From Thysanoteuthis rhombus (taxonomy: Eukaryota; Mollusca; Cephalopoda; Oegopsida; Thysanoteuthidae), in assembly GCA_963457665.1 (NCBI GenBank), contig OY735209.1, forward strand, positions 2,907,081 through 2,971,080: a stretch of 64,000 nt of DNA. Direction: 5' to 3'. Positions 60,905-64,000 of the stretch are shown one piece after another; position 1 is the first letter of the stretch; each line of letters opens with the position of its first letter. Under the pieces are notes generated by a model. It was not told where the DNA came from, searched no databases, and saw only the letters and a program-made list of their open reading frames with translations. Position numbers and translations under genes: made by a program.

Positions 60905-61392
60905 ATGCTCAACCGAATACTTCACATGATTGTAACCCCTTTCCATTGAGTGACTGCATATGATTATTTAAAGTTGATTTGTTTCTGAATACTGACTCGC
61001 ACACCTTGCATTATCATGTTCTTCTCCAGGGTGTGTTGGTATATGTTTTTTCCCCCTAATTTGATACGTGTAAATTCTGAAGCACACACTGCATACGAAG
61101 ATGGTCTTTTCCCAGTGTGGTTGTGGTTTTTAGTTTTCAAATTTGATAGCTATCTAAATGCTGAGCAACACACTTCACATGACGAGTGTGCCTCTCTAGT
61201 ATATCTCTGCATGTAAGTTTAAATTTGATAGATGAGCAAATGCTGAACCACACGCTACACGTAAATACAGTTTGTTTTGCGTGTGTTTCTGCATGTGTAT
61301 CTTTAGATTTGATATCTTTGTGAATGCTGAACCACACATGAATATGGTTCTTCCCGAGTTTGTGTCAGCATGTGATTTTCAAAAATGGACGT
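60905..61392 (-). pseudogene. Decayed zinc fingers 3' of B3
   Basis: Homologous to 16160-16649, with the same kinds of stops and frameshifts. It reads as about five broken fingers. Confidence 0.68.
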
Positions 61393-62202
61393 TTATTCAA
61401 ATGCTGAACCAGGCACTACACATGGATATGGTCTCTCTCCGGTGTGTCTCTGCATATGTCTTTTTAAATTTGATATGTGTGCAAATGCTGAGCCACACAC
61501 TTCACATGAATATGGTCTCTCTCCAGTGTGTCTCCGCATATGTCTTTTTAGAGTTGATACACGTGAAAATTCCGAACTGCAAACATCGCATGAATATGGT
61601 TTCTCTCCAGTGTTTCTCCGCATATGATTTTTTAGAGTTGATACATGTGAAAATGCCGAATTGCAAACATCGCATGAATATGGTTTCTCTCCAGTGTGTC
61701 TCCGCATGTGATTTTTCAAATTTGATACCTGTTTAAACGCTGAACCACATACTTCACATGAATATGTTTTCTCTCCGATGTGTGTCAGCATATGACTTTT
61801 TAAACTTGATGCCCGTGCGAATGCAGAACTACACATTTCACATGAATAACGTTTCTCTTTGGTGTGTGTCGGCATGTGTCTTTCCAATCGTGATTTATAT
61901 GCGAGTGATGAACTACACATTGTGCAGAAATACTGCTTTTTTCCAGTGTGGGTCTGCATGTGAATTTCCAAAGCTGATAAGTGTGCAAATACTTCATCAC
62001 ACAGATCACATGAATATATTTTTTTCTTTCGTATGTCTGCATTGTGTTTTTTTTTTTTTGGTGATCTCAATTTAAATACTGCACCACACTTTACAGGAAT
62101 AATAGTCTCTGGTATCTTTTTCACAATGTTCTCTGTGTGAATACTGAACCACACGAATATGTTTCCGCGTACGAGTTTCCAAATCGGAAAATTCCAAGCC
62201 AA
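61393..62202 (-). CDS. B3: C2H2 poly-zinc-finger protein, 7 fingers, start unclear
   Basis: 269 codons as listed, but the listed start is TTG. The frame is open back to a TGA at 62248-62250 with no ATG before finger 1. Seven fingers are followed by the same broken [11 protein letters not shown] end and stop as B1. Finger 2 has lost its core phenylalanine (SSSLAYKS) and finger 5 ends in N instead of H. One leader frame (FPIWKLVRG to [12 protein letters not shown]) runs directly into the array, unlike B1, because two T-runs differ in length. The array matches B1 fingers 1-2 and then 10-15 with one finger fewer, as if one higher-order block had been lost. Translation would need an upstream exon or an internal ATG. 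Exon acceptor at 62305. Confidence 0.68.
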   Translation of the reverse strand: MAWNFPIWKLVRGNIFVWFSIHTENIVKKIPETIIPVKCGAVFKLRSPKKKKHNADIRKKKIYSCDLCDEVFAHLSALEIHMQTHTGKKQYFCTMCSSSLAYKSRLERHMPTHTKEKRYSCEMCSSAFARASSLKSHMLTHIGEKTYSCEVCGSAFKQVSNLKNHMRRHTGEKPYSCDVCNSAFSHVSTLKNHMRRNTGEKPYSCDVCSSEFSRVSTLKRHMRRHTGERPYSCEVCGSAFAHISNLKRHMQRHTGERPYPCVVPGSAFE

Positions 62203-62305
62203 CCCTTCCTTGATTTCGTGTTTCCTAATTCGATATTGAATTGAAAATCAGTTTCTTCCTACAAACAACCAAAGGTGTGCAGGACTCTTCTACCAATTGA
62301 AATCT
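62203..62305 (-). other. B3 leader of terminal exon
   Basis: Starts after TTTTCTCTTTTCAG with AGATTTCAATTGG. An AATTAG site about 80 bases further in is a second possible acceptor, after which the array frame stays open. Confidence 0.45.
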
Positions 62306-64000
62306 CTGAAAAGAGAAAAAGGTATTATGAAAGATCAAATACTCATTCATTATCAGCAATAGGGAAGATAAATTGATTCAGTTTGAGTTGTGATAAATTC
62401 CACCATATGTTATAATACAGTTTAGTATATATAGTATAAACATGACATTTGCAAAACATACTGAATAGGAGAGAAATAACAGGATTCGCTGAGAAATGGT
62501 GTTGCATGAAAATAATGAATTCATTTTCTGTTGTATAAGTTTGAAGAGAACCACAAAGAATTCACGGAAATTATTTTGCTGCAATACATTTTGTAGAGCA
62601 TAAAGAAGTGAAGATGTACCGAAGTATATTTCACTTTAAAATAGTGATTTTCTCACAAACAATCAGTGATATTTACTCGAGAAGAGTGATAATATTTGAA
62701 GGAAAAGAAATATGAATAAGGAAAACCAGTTATACTCAAACGCAATAAAAGATTTTTTGCAGAAAAGAGAGACTCGTGTAATAGATGAGATATCTAAAAT
62801 GGTTTGACTGATTTGAAAAGAAGAGCCACGTCATCATAAAACAATGATAATGTATCCGTTGATAAAAGAATCAATATAAAATGATGAATCTTTCAGAAAA
62901 TATCCATTCTTGTCTTATTTGGAAGAAATACCCTTTTCTTATATTTGGAAACTCAACATCTGATTAGATGTTACTGTCAGATGTTAGTGAGACGCTCGTT
63001 TTCGATCTGCTCAAAGTCACTTTCCTGAATCAATCGTTCTAATGAGTATTCAATCGAGCATGTATATTTCCACAGAACATATGTTACGAGCTGTGATCCC
63101 TAGACGAAACAGATCGAAATGTCTCAGTGGATTATACGCGTCCAGTGCAATAAGCCTATCATTCTTAGACGCAAGCTTTTTCAAAGCATCATCATGTACC
63201 ATACATTTGAATAAGAAATTTAAAAAAGATTTGAAGAATCAATTGACGGAGAATTGATCACGTAACAAGTTCCGGTCATTATTACAGGGAAAAGTTTCAC
63301 AAGAAAAAAATCTAGATTGATTTCCATGACGTGGTAGCGCTCTAGTTGTTTTTCGGCCATATTTGCCACGTGACAGACTTTCCTATTGATAATTCAATTG
63401 TACCAATTTCAAATTTCTTTATGTCTCAACTTTCAAAAGTGATAATTCTTCAGACGGAATATATTATAAGAGGAAAAAAAGATTGTTGAGTAGTTTCAAA
63501 AGAAAAAAAAAATAATAGTATCAAATTTATAAAAATCAAATTGATCGAAGAAGAGAAAAAAAATATTCTAGGCGTTTATTCACGTAATGAAAATAAAAAA
63601 TAAAAGTGTGGATAAGTCATAGAAATATACTAGCATTTTGGTATTATTTACCTTGTGTTAATTATTTACCGTCGATATTGTAGTTAAAATTTAACGTTTT
63701 GTAGTTAAAGGTGTCGTGTGAGCTGGAATCTGAAGCATATTTTTCTGGACAGTATTTTTGTGATTTTATTATATTAAACAAGTTGTTCCAGGTCTAGAGC
63801 CCAATTCCATCTTTAGTATACGTCTATTAATGCTTGTTGGGGATGAAGTCCTCAGCAAAATTCACTCTGAACCTGATACGCAAATCAGTCATCGTGCAGC
63901 TATCGAAGAACAAAAGTCAAGAATATTTTTCAAGTATTACGAGGGGGGGGGCTCTTTTCACGAGAAACTGCTGTTATAAACACGACCCTGTTTTCCCATC
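62306..64000. other. B3 upstream flank, cut by window end
   Basis: Colinear with 18237-19920. No gene recognised. The region where the LINE and inverted arm of unit 1 would appear lies beyond the window. Confidence 0.5.

Larger units (their letters stand above)
47192..64000. repeat. Segmental duplication unit 3 (A3 + B3), truncated by window end
   Basis: Third tandem copy, carrying A3 and B3. Relative to unit 2 it jumps from the equivalent of 33350 to 36380, and from 36570 to about 41070, so most of module C is gone. It runs off the window inside the B upstream flank, before the position where the split LINE and inverted arm of unit 1 would be expected. Confidence 0.88.

Noticed and set aside
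1-64000. Assembly error as the sole reason for the tandem units
   Set aside because: Units differ by distinct deletions, finger numbers and point changes throughout, which simple duplication of one contig would not produce; read depth would settle it.

Overview
This window is AT-rich eukaryotic nuclear DNA, very probably from an invertebrate animal; I cannot name the species. The evidence is long minus-strand exons encoding arrays of classical C2H2 zinc fingers joined by TGEKPY-type linkers, a conserved splice acceptor ahead of each array, AATAAA signals behind them, RTE-like LINE fragments and AT/CT/CA microsatellites. I see no prokaryotic gene, CRISPR array, tRNA or rRNA.

The window is almost entirely one recently amplified segmental duplication. 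Unit 1 covers about 1-25357, unit 2 about 25358-47191, and unit 3 from about 47192 past the window end. The ancestral unit carried two related poly-zinc-finger genes on the minus strand, called A and B here. Their 3' and 5' flanks are also homologous, so A and B come from an older tandem duplication. Part of a third upstream flank without fingers ('module C') lies between them. Intact finger exons are A1 (2986-4779, 21 fingers), B1 (16650-17972, 15 fingers plus a broken one), A2 (28308-29177, 10 fingers), A3 (50188-51516, 15 fingers) and B3 (61393-62202, 7 fingers plus a broken one). B2 is missing: about 7 kb was deleted, with the junction near 43215.

Each gene looks like a terminal exon. A pyrimidine tract and CAG precede a leader of roughly 100-300 bases, then a finger array without any recognisable ZAD, KRAB, BTB or SET domain, then AATAAA signals. 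Decayed fingers lie on both sides of the intact arrays. A short candidate leader exon with a CAG|GTAGG donor recurs about 1-2 kb downstream of every array on the same strand, and could belong to the next gene along.

RTE-like ORF2 remnants occur at five places. In unit 1 one LINE is split by an inverted 0.76-kb copy of the B gene 3' region. B1 therefore lies between inverted arms, and the deletion that removed B2 ends inside the unit 2 copy of that arm.

The most interesting signal is how the copies differ. Finger number changes by whole 84-base steps, and amino-acid differences between aligned fingers concentrate at helix position -1 and the other DNA-contacting positions (2, 3, 6). This is the pattern expected of a fast-evolving family of DNA-binding proteins under diversifying selection on specificity. 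It is an inference from reading five copies by eye and has not been tested statistically.
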